A stretch of 9,512 nt of DNA. It comes from Actinomycetota bacterium (GTDB lineage: Bacteria > Actinomycetota > Actinomycetes > Nanopelagicales > Nanopelagicaceae). The stretch is from contig SXMA01000090.1 of the NCBI GenBank assembly GCA_005777515.1, forward strand, positions 1 to 9,512, read 5' to 3'. Each line of letters opens with the position of its first letter. The first letter of the stretch is position 1. Position numbers and translations under genes: made by a program. The notes under the pieces were generated by a model that was given only the letters and a program-made list of their open reading frames with translations, did no database searches and was not told the DNA's origin. Shown in pieces: positions 1-6,669 of this stretch.

Positions 1-3000
1 CCTGCCAACGCAATAGATGGAAATAAGAAGCAGCAGAACTTGGCTGGGCAATAGTCATATTATTTTCAGCTGCCAGGGTTAAGAAACGTTCAATGCGACC
101 AGATGAGTGATCAGGGCCTTGTCCTTCATAGCCATGCGGCAGAAGCATTACTAGCGATGATCTCTCGCCCCACTTTTGAAGTGATGATGAGATAAATTCA
201 TCGATAATTGTCTGTGCGCCATTGGCAAAATCACCAAATTGAGCTTCCCATAGAACGAGGGCATCTTCACGCTCTAGTGAGTAACCATATTCAAAGCCAA
301 GGGCGGCATACTCTGAGAGCAATGAATCGATGACAAACAGATGAGTACTTCCGCTAATTAGCTCGCGAAGTGGGATCCACTCTGATCCATTTTCATAATC
401 ACGAATTACTGCATGGCGATTTGAGAAAGTTCCACGGCCAACATCTTGACCTGCAAGTCTTACGGTGTGGCCATCGAGTAGTAGAGAGCCAAGTGCAAGC
501 ATCTCACCGCCTGACCAATCAATAGTTCCGTCATCAAGCATCGTGACGCGTCGCTGTAATTGCGGAACAAGTTTTGGATGTACTTTAAATCCTTGCGGCG
601 TCGCAACTTGAGTAGCAGCAATTTTTCTAGCTATCTCTTCACTAATTGCAGTTTTAGCCTTGAGCGGATCTAACTCTTCTAATTTATTGAAGTCAGGTTT
701 TTCTGGAAGCTTGTCATGGACCATATTAAAGATTGCTTCTAGTTGGCCCTGGAATTCCTTTGCAATTTCATCAGACTCTTCTTGGGTGATATCGCCACGT
801 CCAACTAGCGCTTCGGCATAGAGAACTCGAGTTGAGCGCTTGGCATCAATTAATTTATACATTCTTGGTTGCGTAAAGCTTGGTTCATCACCCTCATTAT
901 GTCCGCGCCTTCTGTAGCAGACCATGTCGATGATGACATCCTTGTTAAAGCTCTGGCGATATTCAAAGGCAACCCTTGCAACTCTTACACATGCCTCAGG
1001 ATCATCGCCATTGACATGAAATACTGGAGCTTGAATCATCTTGGCAATATCGGTGCAATAGCGAGAGGTGCGAGCAGAATCTGGTGAGGTAGTAAAGCCC
1101 ACCTGATTGTTAATCACTACATGGATAGTTCCTCCGGTGCGATAGCCGCGAAGTTGTGACATATTTAGGGTCTCTGAAACCACGCCCTGTCCGGCAAATG
1201 CAGCATCACCATGAATCAATACTGGAAGAACGCTATAGATATCTCTCACATTCTTCTTATCTTGCTTTGCCCTAACAATTCCTTCAAGAACTGGGTTTAC
1301 CGCCTCAAGATGTGAAGGATTTGCTGCAAGATATATCTTGGTTTGATCACCAGATTCAGTTGTGAAGTCCCCATATGTTCCAAGGTGATACTTCACATCT
1401 CCTGAGCCCTGAACCTCATTTTCTTGATAGTGGCCTTCAAATTCTTGGAAGATTTGCCCATAATTTTTTCCGGCGACATTAGCTAAAACATTTAGCCGTC
1501 CGCGGTGCGGCATTCCAATGCAGACCTCATCTAATTTTGCTTTAGCGGCATATCTAGCGATTGCATCAAGAATTGGAATAACTGATTCCCCGCCCTCCAG
1601 CGAGAAGCGCTTTTGTCCCACAAACTTTGTGTGAAGGAATGTCTCAAAAGCCTCTGCTGAGTTTAACTTGCGAAGAATTCTTAGCTGCTCTTCCCGTGGA
1701 AAGAAAGGGGAGCCAACTTCAACTTGGCTCTGAATCCATTTGCGCTCCTCTGGTGAGTCGACATACATATACTCAATACCAATTGATCTGCAGTAAGAGT
1801 CGCGCAAGATTCCTAGAACATTTCGCATTTTTGCATAAGGGCGACCACTAAAACCACCAGTTGCAATCTCTCTATCAAGATCCCAGAGCGTTAGGCCATG
1901 GGTAATTACATCAAGATCTGGATGGCTGCGTTGCTGGTATTCAAGTGGGTCTGTATCAGCCATTAAGTGGCCGCTAGTGCGGTAGGCCTGAATCAACTGC
2001 TGCAGACGCGCTGCTTTATTTAGCTGCTCTTTGCCCTCTGGAATGTCGTTATGCCAAGTAATTGGAACGTAAGGGATTCGAAGGGCAGCAAATATCTCTT
2101 CATAGAAATTATCTGCTCCAAGCAGAATCTCATGGATTTTCTTTAGGAAGTCGCCTGATTGCGCTCCTTGAATAATGCGATGGTCATAGGTGGAGGTCAG
2201 AGTAATTACTTTGGAGATTGCAAGGTTTGCAATAGTTTCCTCACTCGCGCCTTGAAACTCGGCAGGATAATCCATTGCTCCAACGCCAAGGATTAAGCCC
2301 TGGCCAGTTACTAGCCTTGGCACAGAGTGAACTGTTCCCAGAGTGCCAGGATTGGTTAGCGAGACAGTTGTGCCACTGAAATCTTCAACACTAAGTGCTC
2401 CAGAGCGAGCTTTCTTTACTAGCGCTTCATAAGAGGCCCAAAAGTTTCCAAAATCAAGGCCTTCACATCCCTTAATTGATGGCACAAGTAATTGGCGAGA
2501 TCCATCTTCTTTAGTTAAATCAATGGCAATTCCAAGATTGATGTGATCGGGATATCCAATTGCTGGTTTTCCATCAAGCTCGGTAAAGAAGGTATTCATC
2601 TCTGCATTTTCACGAAGCGCCTTAATCATCGCGTAGCCAATTAGGTGGGTAAATGAAACCTTTCCACCTCTGGCTCGCTTTAAGTGATTGTTAATTACAG
2701 TGCGATTATCAATCATTAATTTGGCAGGAATTGCTCTAACACTTGTTGCAGTTGGAACTGTTAATGAAGCTTCCATACTTGTAACAACGCGAGCTGAAAC
2801 TCCTCTAAGTGGTTCAACTCGTGCTGCAGTTGGGGTTGCAACTTGTGGAGCAGATTTCTTAACTACCTCTGCTGGAGTTGGAATGGGCGCAGGATTTGCT
2901 CGAACAACTTCTTGAATAGGTGGTGGCGTATTTTTAGTCTCTTGCGCAGGGGCCTCTTTGACCTGTTGGCGTTTTGGGATTGGTGGGGTAGCTGCTTTTG

Positions 3001-3163
3001 CTACTGAGCTTGCTGCGCCATTTGTTGCTGGTTTATATCCAGAGAAGAACTCTTGCCAATTGGCTTCAACTGAATTTGGATCGGCTAGGTATCTCTCATA
3101 CATCTCATCGACGAGCCATTCATTAGAGCCGAATGAGCCGCCAAATTTATTCTCAGGAGTCAT
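1..3163 (-). CDS. kgd: Kgd-type 2-oxoglutarate decarboxylase/dehydrogenase, fused E2-E1 protein (C-terminus beyond window)
   Basis: This is the thiamine-diphosphate enzyme that decarboxylates 2-oxoglutarate in the cytosolic TCA cycle, in the actinobacterial form where an E2 succinyltransferase-like domain is fused to E1. The 1054 visible residues match Mycobacterium Kgd from memory along their whole length. Order: E1 N-terminal segment (1-42, with SNEWLVDEMY), a Pro/Ala/Lys/Thr-rich linker (about 44-117), the E2-like catalytic domain (about 118-345, active-site motif STYDHRIIQG with His328), then E1 with MPHRGRLNVLANV from 551, HGDAAFAGQG from 651 and YRRRGHNEGDEP around His755. No lipoyl domain is seen, as expected for this family. 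The family is about 1230 residues long, so roughly the last 150-180 lie outside the window. The start at 3163 is chosen by homology; upstream Shine-Dalgarno pairing is weak and an in-frame GTG at 3172 would add three residues. In other actinobacteria the complex is controlled by an FHA protein (GarA/OdhI), which is not in this window. No frameshift was seen. Confidence 0.96.
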   Translation of the reverse strand, partial: MTPENKFGGSFGSNEWLVDEMYERYLADPNSVEANWQEFFSGYKPATNGAASSVAKAATPPIPKRQQVKEAPAQETKNTPPPIQEVVRANPAPIPTPAEVVKKSAPQVATPTAARVEPLRGVSARVVTSMEASLTVPTATSVRAIPAKLMIDNRTVINNHLKRARGGKVSFTHLIGYAMIKALRENAEMNTFFTELDGKPAIGYPDHINLGIAIDLTKEDGSRQLLVPSIKGCEGLDFGNFWASYEALVKKARSGALSVEDFSGTTVSLTNPGTLGTVHSVPRLVTGQGLILGVGAMDYPAEFQGASEETIANLAISKVITLTSTYDHRIIQGAQSGDFLKKIHEILLGADNFYEEIFAALRIPYVPITWHNDIPEGKEQLNKAARLQQLIQAYRTSGHLMADTDPLEYQQRSHPDLDVITHGLTLWDLDREIATGGFSGRPYAKMRNVLGILRDSYCRSIGIEYMYVDSPEERKWIQSQVEVGSPFFPREEQLRILRKLNSAEAFETFLHTKFVGQKRFSLEGGESVIPILDAIARYAAKAKLDEVCIGMPHRGRLNVLANVAGKNYGQIFQEFEGHYQENEVQGSGDVKYHLGTYGDFTTESGDQTKIYLAANPSHLEAVNPVLEGIVRAKQDKKNVRDIYSVLPVLIHGDAAFAGQGVVSETLNMSQLRGYRTGGTIHVVINNQVGFTTSPDSARTSRYCTDIAKMIQAPVFHVNGDDPEACVRVARVAFEYRQSFNKDVIIDMVCYRRRGHNEGDEPSFTQPRMYKLIDAKRSTRVLYAEALVGRGDITQEESDEIAKEFQGQLEAIFNMVHDKLPEKPDFNKLEELDPLKAKTAISEEIARKIAATQVATPQGFKVHPKLVPQLQRRVTMLDDGTIDWSGGEMLALGSLLLDGHTVRLAGQDVGRGTFSNRHAVIRDYENGSEWIPLRELISGSTHLFVIDSLLSEYAALGFEYGYSLEREDALVLWEAQFGDFANGAQTIIDEFISSSLQKWGERSSLVMLLPHGYEGQGPDHSSGRIERFLTLAAENNMTIAQPSSAASYFHLLRWQ

Positions 3164-3211
3164 GCCTGCCACAGAAAGTAAGCCTATCTTTGTTGCGCTC
3201 TGCCTTCCTAC

Positions 3212-3243
3212 CGCCAAGTGGCGTTGTTGGCCACACTTTGGCG
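3212..3243. repeat. Imperfect dyad in the kgd/SDR divergent gap
   Basis: CGCCAAGTG at 3212-3220 pairs with CACTTTGGCG at 3234-3243, with one bulged T at 3238, giving a nine-base-pair stem around a 13-nt centre. Within it TTGGC occurs at 3227 and again at 3238, 11 bp apart, and its complement GCCAA sits at 3213. It lies in the only non-coding DNA between two divergent starts (3163 and 3279), so an operator is possible. There is no T-tract, so it is not an intrinsic terminator. Its function is not shown by the sequence. Confidence 0.4.
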
Positions 3244-3278
3244 ATGCAAAAAGCTCTGCTCTAGGGCAGGCTTATGAA

Positions 3279-3977
3279 ATGGCGTTGGCATTTGTTACTG
3301 GGGCGAGCAGGGGGCTGGGCTATGAGGTGGCAAAGGCCCTAAAAGCTCGAGGCGATGAAGTAATAGGTATAAGTAAAGATCGCCAGCGGGCCGAGGCGGC
3401 ATCAAGTGAGCTCGGGATTGCCTTTGAGTTAATGGATTGCCAGCAGATTTCTCAAGTTAGAAGCGTCAGCCAGGAGCTACTAGCTAAATATGGAACTCCA
3501 GAGATTCTAGTTCTTGCCCATGGGGTAATGAGTGAGAAGATGGCAAAGACGCTTCGGACCAATGATCAAGAGTGGGCAAGAGTTTTAGATATCAATCTCA
3601 ACTCAGTCTTTACTTTAGTAAATTCCATAGCAGCCCCAATGGCTGAGGCAAGAAATGGAAGAGTAATAATTTTCTCTGCCTGTCTTGGAAGAATGAGTGG
3701 TCCTGGAAATGCAGGTGGACTTGCTCCTTATCGCATCTCAAAGGCTGGAGTAAATGCGCTTGTGAGAAATCTTGCTCATGAAACCAATCATGGCGCTAGA
3801 GGATTTTTAGTGGATGCAATATGTCCTAACCATAGTAGAACTGATATGGGCGGGGCAGATGCGCCAAGAAGCGCTGCTGAAGGGGCAGCAACTGCAATCT
3901 GGCTAGCGACTAGAACATTTAACCCTGGAGATCAGACTGGATTATTCTGGGAGGATCAAGAAGTAGTGCCTTGGTGA
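3279..3977 (+). CDS. SDR family NAD(P)-dependent oxidoreductase
   Basis: This 232-residue classical short-chain dehydrogenase/reductase is a cytosolic NAD(P)H-linked oxidoreductase; its substrate cannot be told from the sequence. Visible motifs are the Rossmann cofactor loop TGASRGLG (7-14), the structural Asn106 in DINLNSV, catalytic Ser133 in IFSAC, and YRISK with Tyr151 and Lys155. The tail TDMGGADAPRSAAEG...WLA (from 188) and the ending VVPW resemble a carbonyl-reductase-like subgroup in which this part is close to TDMGG..APRS..EGA..WLA and ends IPW. Two deviations: the NNAG motif reads LAHG (79-82), and the usual PG after the sixth strand reads PN (183-184). The start at 3279 is chosen because the TGxxxGxG loop must lie near the N-terminus and an AGGGCAGG ribosome-binding site ends 8 nt upstream; an in-frame extension back to 2958 would run antisense through kgd. 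Its tail overlaps the next gene by 22 nt, tail to tail. Confidence 0.9.
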   Translation: MALAFVTGASRGLGYEVAKALKARGDEVIGISKDRQRAEAASSELGIAFELMDCQQISQVRSVSQELLAKYGTPEILVLAHGVMSEKMAKTLRTNDQEWARVLDINLNSVFTLVNSIAAPMAEARNGRVIIFSACLGRMSGPGNAGGLAPYRISKAGVNALVRNLAHETNHGARGFLVDAICPNHSRTDMGGADAPRSAAEGAATAIWLATRTFNPGDQTGLFWEDQEVVPW

Positions 3978-4333
3978 GGGATTGCAGCTAGTGCGGCAAG
4001 TAAAGTAACTAGAGCAAAGCCTCCAAGACCAATTCCTAACAAATCTCTCTCGCCATCAATCATGTAGTAAGCAACACCAAGTGCTATCAAATTAGCAAGC
4101 ACAGTTGGCGCGCGGGCGAAGTTTCGCTTTGCGATAAATCCTTTCCCTGCAAAGAAGAGCCCAACGCTAGCAATGGTTAAGAAAGTAATTTCAGCCAATA
4201 TGGCATCAAGCTCTTCGACCTTGCTTGTAGCAGTCCTTATCGCCAGATAGATGGCCAGGCCAGCAAGAAATAGCGCTTCAAGGCGCACCAGAGTTGCGGC
4301 TATTTGATAGACCTTCGAGCCAAAGAGCTTCAT
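3956..4333 (-). CDS. Small four-helix integral membrane protein, function unknown
   Basis: This 125-residue protein has four predicted hydrophobic helices (about 8-32, 44-64, 75-92 and 97-118) and short polar loops. The segment GKGFIAKRNFARAPTVLANL (63-82), followed by a helix and a short GERDLLG turn, resembles small uncharacterised actinobacterial membrane proteins that carry a WARSP/WARGP-like motif at this point; that likeness is from memory. No catalytic or transport motif is visible, so no function is assigned. The ATG at 4333 is preceded by only a weak AAGAG ribosome site. The gene lies tail-to-tail over the last 22 nt of the SDR gene and head-to-head with the GGDEF-like gene, so its promoter must sit in the 71 bp before that gene's chosen start or inside its 5' end. 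Confidence 0.8.
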   Translation of the reverse strand: MKLFGSKVYQIAATLVRLEALFLAGLAIYLAIRTATSKVEELDAILAEITFLTIASVGLFFAGKGFIAKRNFARAPTVLANLIALGVAYYMIDGERDLLGIGLGGFALVTLLAALAAIPHQGTTS

Positions 4334-4404
4334 ATATGCTCTTAAGAATAGGGGATGAGGCAGCTCTAGTTATTATCAAAAAAGCTAGTAAGGCTTGGCT
4401 AATT

Positions 4405-4788
4405 ATGACCTCCTTTGATAGCAGCTCATTTGACCAGCTAACCGGCCTTATGACCCCGGTCTATTTCTATGAATCCTTATCTCGCCTAAGGTCCTGGGCG
4501 CAGAGAAGTGATAACCCAGTTACCTTAATTGCTATCAACCTAAAAGATCTAAGTGATGATCAATTGCTGGAAGTGGCGAGAGAGTTAAATGGCGAATTAA
4601 GGGGAGGGGATCTACTTGCCCGAATGGCTCCAGCAAGATTCTTACTCGCTCTGGTTGCAGATCAACTAGGGGCAAGGCAATTTTTATTTCGAATTACCAA
4701 TAAGATAAAGGAAGCTAATAATTATCAGCTAATTGAGCTTTCTCCAAATAGAGATCTAGCAGAAGCCTTGAGTGAAATAGATATTTAG
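4405..4788 (+). CDS. Short degenerate GGDEF-like domain protein
   Basis: This 127-residue soluble protein follows the outline of a diguanylate cyclase GGDEF domain but cannot be an active one. DQLTGL (10-15) matches the opening DxLTGLxNR motif. INLKDL (44-49) stands where LDLDxFK should be. RGGDLLARM (66-74) matches the R.gDl.AR strand before the active site, but the signature GGDEF is replaced by APARF (75-79). The roughly ten residues carrying the conserved Asn/Asp and the GH of FKxINDxxGH appear deleted, so metal and guanine binding are both lost. A role as a scaffold or regulatory remnant is inference. The start is uncertain: ATG at 4405 (weak AAGG upstream) is preferred because the domain begins soon after; ATG at 4336 would add 23 residues. 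The gene ends 4 nt before the stop of orn, which converges on it. No other credible gene covers this stretch. Confidence 0.72.
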   Translation: MTSFDSSSFDQLTGLMTPVYFYESLSRLRSWAQRSDNPVTLIAINLKDLSDDQLLEVARELNGELRGGDLLARMAPARFLLALVADQLGARQFLFRITNKIKEANNYQLIELSPNRDLAEALSEIDI

Positions 4789-4792
4789 GATA

Positions 4793-5344
4793 TTACTTAT
4801 CTGAAACAAATATTGCTGAGCGGTAATAAGCAAGCTCTGCAATGGAATCTTGAATATCACCTAGGGCTCTATGGTTGCCTGATTTCTTTGGAGCTTGGAA
4901 ATAGGCTTTTGGATACCATCTCTTTGCTAGCTCTTTTATTGATGAGACATCAATAGTTCTATAGTGGAGAAAGCTATTTAGTAGCGGCATATCCCTAGCA
5001 ATAAAGTTTCGATCCATCCCAACTGAGTTACCAGCCAGGGGAGACTTTCCCTCTGCTGTGTATTGCTTTAGATACTCAAGAATCCTCTCTTCAGCGATAG
5101 AGAGGCTAACTCCATTTGCTACTTTTTCTATCAATCCAGATTCACTATGCATTCTCTTCACTTCATCGCTCATTGAAGCTAGCTTCTCTGGGGTTGTTGT
5201 GATAACTAGATCGATCCCATCTCCAAGCAGATTTAGCTCGCTATCAGTAACTAATACTGCAATTTCAATCAGGGCATCTGAGGCTAGGTTGAGCCCAGTC
5301 ATCTCACAATCGATCCAAATTAGGGCAGGGTTCTCTTGGGCCAT
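4793..5344 (-). CDS. orn: Oligoribonuclease, DEDDh 3'-5' exoribonuclease
   Basis: Orn degrades 2-5-nt RNA fragments to mononucleotides in the cytosol, finishing mRNA decay and removing pGpG left by c-di-GMP hydrolysis. The 183 residues are full length for the family. All five DEDDh residues are present: Asp12 and Glu14 in WIDCEMTGL, Asp111 in NSVGMDRNF, His158 in GNHRALGD and Asp163. The family motifs MSDEVKRMHSESGL (58-71) and YRTIDVSSIKELAKRWYP (128-145) are intact. The start at 5344 places the first strand right at the N-terminus as in homologues. No Shine-Dalgarno sequence is visible upstream; instead TATCGT lies 6 nt before the ATG, which suggests a leaderless message. It converges on the GGDEF-like gene (4-nt gap) and diverges from pstS. 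Confidence 0.96.
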   Translation of the reverse strand: MAQENPALIWIDCEMTGLNLASDALIEIAVLVTDSELNLLGDGIDLVITTTPEKLASMSDEVKRMHSESGLIEKVANGVSLSIAEERILEYLKQYTAEGKSPLAGNSVGMDRNFIARDMPLLNSFLHYRTIDVSSIKELAKRWYPKAYFQAPKKSGNHRALGDIQDSIAELAYYRSAIFVSDK

Positions 5345-5350
5345 GCGGGC

Positions 5351-5356
5351 ACGATA
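5351..5356 (-). promoter_or_regulatory. Candidate -10 element for a leaderless orn transcript
   Basis: On the minus strand TATCGT, which fits the actinobacterial TAnnnT pattern, ends 6 nt before the orn ATG. That spacing would put the transcription start at or next to the start codon, in line with the missing ribosome-binding site. There is no good -35 hexamer; the region where it should be (about 5374-5380) runs into the PHO box. This is inference from spacing only. Confidence 0.4.
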
Positions 5357-5376
5357 CCCCCAACTTCTAGTTCAGA

Positions 5377-5398
5377 GTTCACCTCCCGTTCACCTAGC
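5377..5398 (+). promoter_or_regulatory. PHO box: two 11-nt direct repeats (PhoP/RegX3-type site)
   Basis: GTTCACCTCCC (5377-5387) is followed directly by GTTCACCTAGC (5388-5398). The two units share GTTCACCT exactly and are spaced 11 nt, one helical turn plus a little. This matches the known actinobacterial PHO box, tandem GTTCACC units bound by PhoP in Streptomyces and by RegX3 in mycobacteria. It lies about 85 nt before the pstS start, where phosphate-starvation control is expected, and close to the -35 region of the pstS promoter proposed here. Confidence 0.85.
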
Positions 5399-5408
5399 AC
5401 CCATTGGT

Positions 5409-5414
5409 TATTTA
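5409..5414 (+). promoter_or_regulatory. Candidate -10 element of the pstSCAB promoter
   Basis: TATTTA begins 10 nt after the PHO box. A start site near 5421 would centre the PHO box at about -33, the usual position for an activator that replaces a -35 element. The match to TATAAT is only moderate. A second candidate, TACTTT at 5459-5464, would leave the PHO box some 80 bp upstream, so it is less likely. Confidence 0.45.
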
Positions 5415-5439
5415 CCCAGAGAGGGTCAGATTCAGTCAC

Positions 5440-5455
5440 GCCGAAGCCCTTCGGC
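5440..5455 (+). other. Perfect hairpin in the pstS leader
   Basis: GCCGAA (5440-5445) and TTCGGC (5450-5455) form a perfect six-base-pair stem around GCCC, and the repeat is in fact a seven-base arm on each side of CC. No T-tract follows on either strand, so it is not an intrinsic terminator. If transcription starts near 5421, it lies in the 5' leader about 15 nt before the AAAGG ribosome site (5470-5474), where it could affect mRNA stability or translation. Whether it has that role is not shown. Confidence 0.45.
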
Positions 5456-5483
5456 ACCTACTTTGATTGAAAGGTTTTCTTAA

Positions 5484-6611
5484 ATGTTCTCAAAGAAGCG
5501 AATCCTCGCAATGTTTACAGCGACGGGACTTGCACTATCTCTAATGAGCGCACCAGCATTTGCGAAGGAAGCAGATGGTCCAGTAACAAATCTTGGAAAG
5601 TGCAGCTCACGAAATAAGATTGCATATGATGCTAAGGGAATTGAATATAAATGCTCCATCGCAGGCGGTGGATTAAAGTGGAAGAAGACTGGCGCAACGC
5701 AAGGCTCTGGCGCTTCAACTTCAACATCAACAATTGATACAAAGAAATATGCAAACGTTAGTGGATCAATCAAGATTGATGGTTCAAGCACAGTTGCACC
5801 ACTTACTGGTGTAGCAGCTGAAGCATTCCAGAAAGTTTCAAAGACTCAGATCACAGTTGGTATTTCCGGAACTGGCGGCGGACAGACTCGTTTCTGTAAG
5901 GGCGAGCTAGATATCGCAAATGCATCAGCAGCCTATTCAGCAACACAGCGTAAGCAATGCGAAGATGCTGGAATTAAGTTCACCGAACTCCGTCTAGCAA
6001 CAGATGCGCTCTCTGTCGTAGTAAATCCTAAGAACACCTGGGCAAAGTGCCTAACAGTTGCTGAGCTAAAGAAGATTTGGGAGCCAGGAAGCAAGGTCAA
6101 TTATTGGAACCAAGTTCGTGCCGATTTCCCAAGAGTTAAGATGCCGCTATTTGGCGCGGGAACAGATTCTGGAACTTTTGAATACTTCACAGAGCAGATC
6201 AATGGTCGCCCTGCAAAGCGCTCACGAGTTGATTACACCCCAACAGAGGATGACAACGTCACTGTAAATGGTGTCAAGCGCTCAACTGGCGCAATGGGCT
6301 ACTACGGATTCTCTTACTACAAAGAAAATACCGATATCAATAAGGCAATTGCGATTGATGGCGGTAAGGGATGCGCAGAACCATCACTAGAGAATGTGCT
6401 AAGTGGCGCCTACACCCCACTTGCTCGACCACTATTTATCTATGTCAATAATGACCAGGTAAAGAAGAATCCTGCAATAATTCCATTCCTTGAGTTCTAC
6501 GCAGCAGATCTAAAGAACCTCTCCGAGAAGGCGAAGTTCCTACCCCTAACTGCTGAGCAGACCAAGAAGTTGGAAGCAGATCTTGCTGAGCTAAGAAAGC
6601 TTGCCAACTAA
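5484..6611 (+). CDS. pstS: Phosphate ABC transporter substrate-binding protein PstS
   Basis: PstS binds inorganic phosphate outside the membrane and delivers it to PstCA. The 375 residues start with a Sec signal peptide (KKR, hydrophobic 7-22, cleavage after AFA at 27). There is no lipobox cysteine, although PstS in Gram-positive bacteria is usually a lipoprotein. Residues 28-70 form a small extra domain with Cys40, Cys57 and the motif GLKWKK (63-68), then a Ser/Thr/Gly linker (about 71-90). The PstS fold begins near residue 92; the phosphate-binding loops are DGSSTVAPLT (99-108), GTGGGQTRFCKGELDIANAS (129-148, with Arg137 and Asp144) and GTDSGTFEYF (226-235), plus RSTGAMGYYGFSYY (266-279). 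The ATG at 5484 has AAAGG 9 nt upstream. It is the first gene of pstSCAB behind a PHO box. A 58-nt gap to pstC, against 1-nt overlaps downstream, fits a binding protein made in excess of the permease. Confidence 0.95.
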   Translation: MFSKKRILAMFTATGLALSLMSAPAFAKEADGPVTNLGKCSSRNKIAYDAKGIEYKCSIAGGGLKWKKTGATQGSGASTSTSTIDTKKYANVSGSIKIDGSSTVAPLTGVAAEAFQKVSKTQITVGISGTGGGQTRFCKGELDIANASAAYSATQRKQCEDAGIKFTELRLATDALSVVVNPKNTWAKCLTVAELKKIWEPGSKVNYWNQVRADFPRVKMPLFGAGTDSGTFEYFTEQINGRPAKRSRVDYTPTEDDNVTVNGVKRSTGAMGYYGFSYYKENTDINKAIAIDGGKGCAEPSLENVLSGAYTPLARPLFIYVNNDQVKKNPAIIPFLEFYAADLKNLSEKAKFLPLTAEQTKKLEADLAELRKLAN

Positions 6612-6669
6612 GGTAAGGTTTTATTGGTCGCCAAAAGCTTTAATAAGTTGTAACGAAGAGGGGTAGAGG

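Noticed and set aside
2873..3034. Low-complexity Pro/Ala/Lys coding repeats within kgd as a possible insertion or tandem repeat.
   Set aside because: This is the flexible linker between the E1 N-terminal segment and the E2-like domain, present in Kgd homologues; no regular repeat unit is seen.
2958..3278. An in-frame extension of the SDR gene upstream to 2958, adding 107 residues.
   Set aside because: It runs antisense through the kgd N-terminus and linker, has no SDR-like content, and the Rossmann motif together with a good ribosome site marks 3279 as the start.
5058..5483. An open frame of 141 residues on the plus strand.
   Set aside because: It is antisense to orn and runs through the regulatory gap; orn has all five catalytic residues, so this frame is a shadow.
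6612..6669. A possible hairpin between pstS and pstC (TTGG-TCG-CCAA at 6624-6634) that might attenuate pstCAB.
   Set aside because: The stem is only four base pairs and no T-tract follows; not enough to call a structure.
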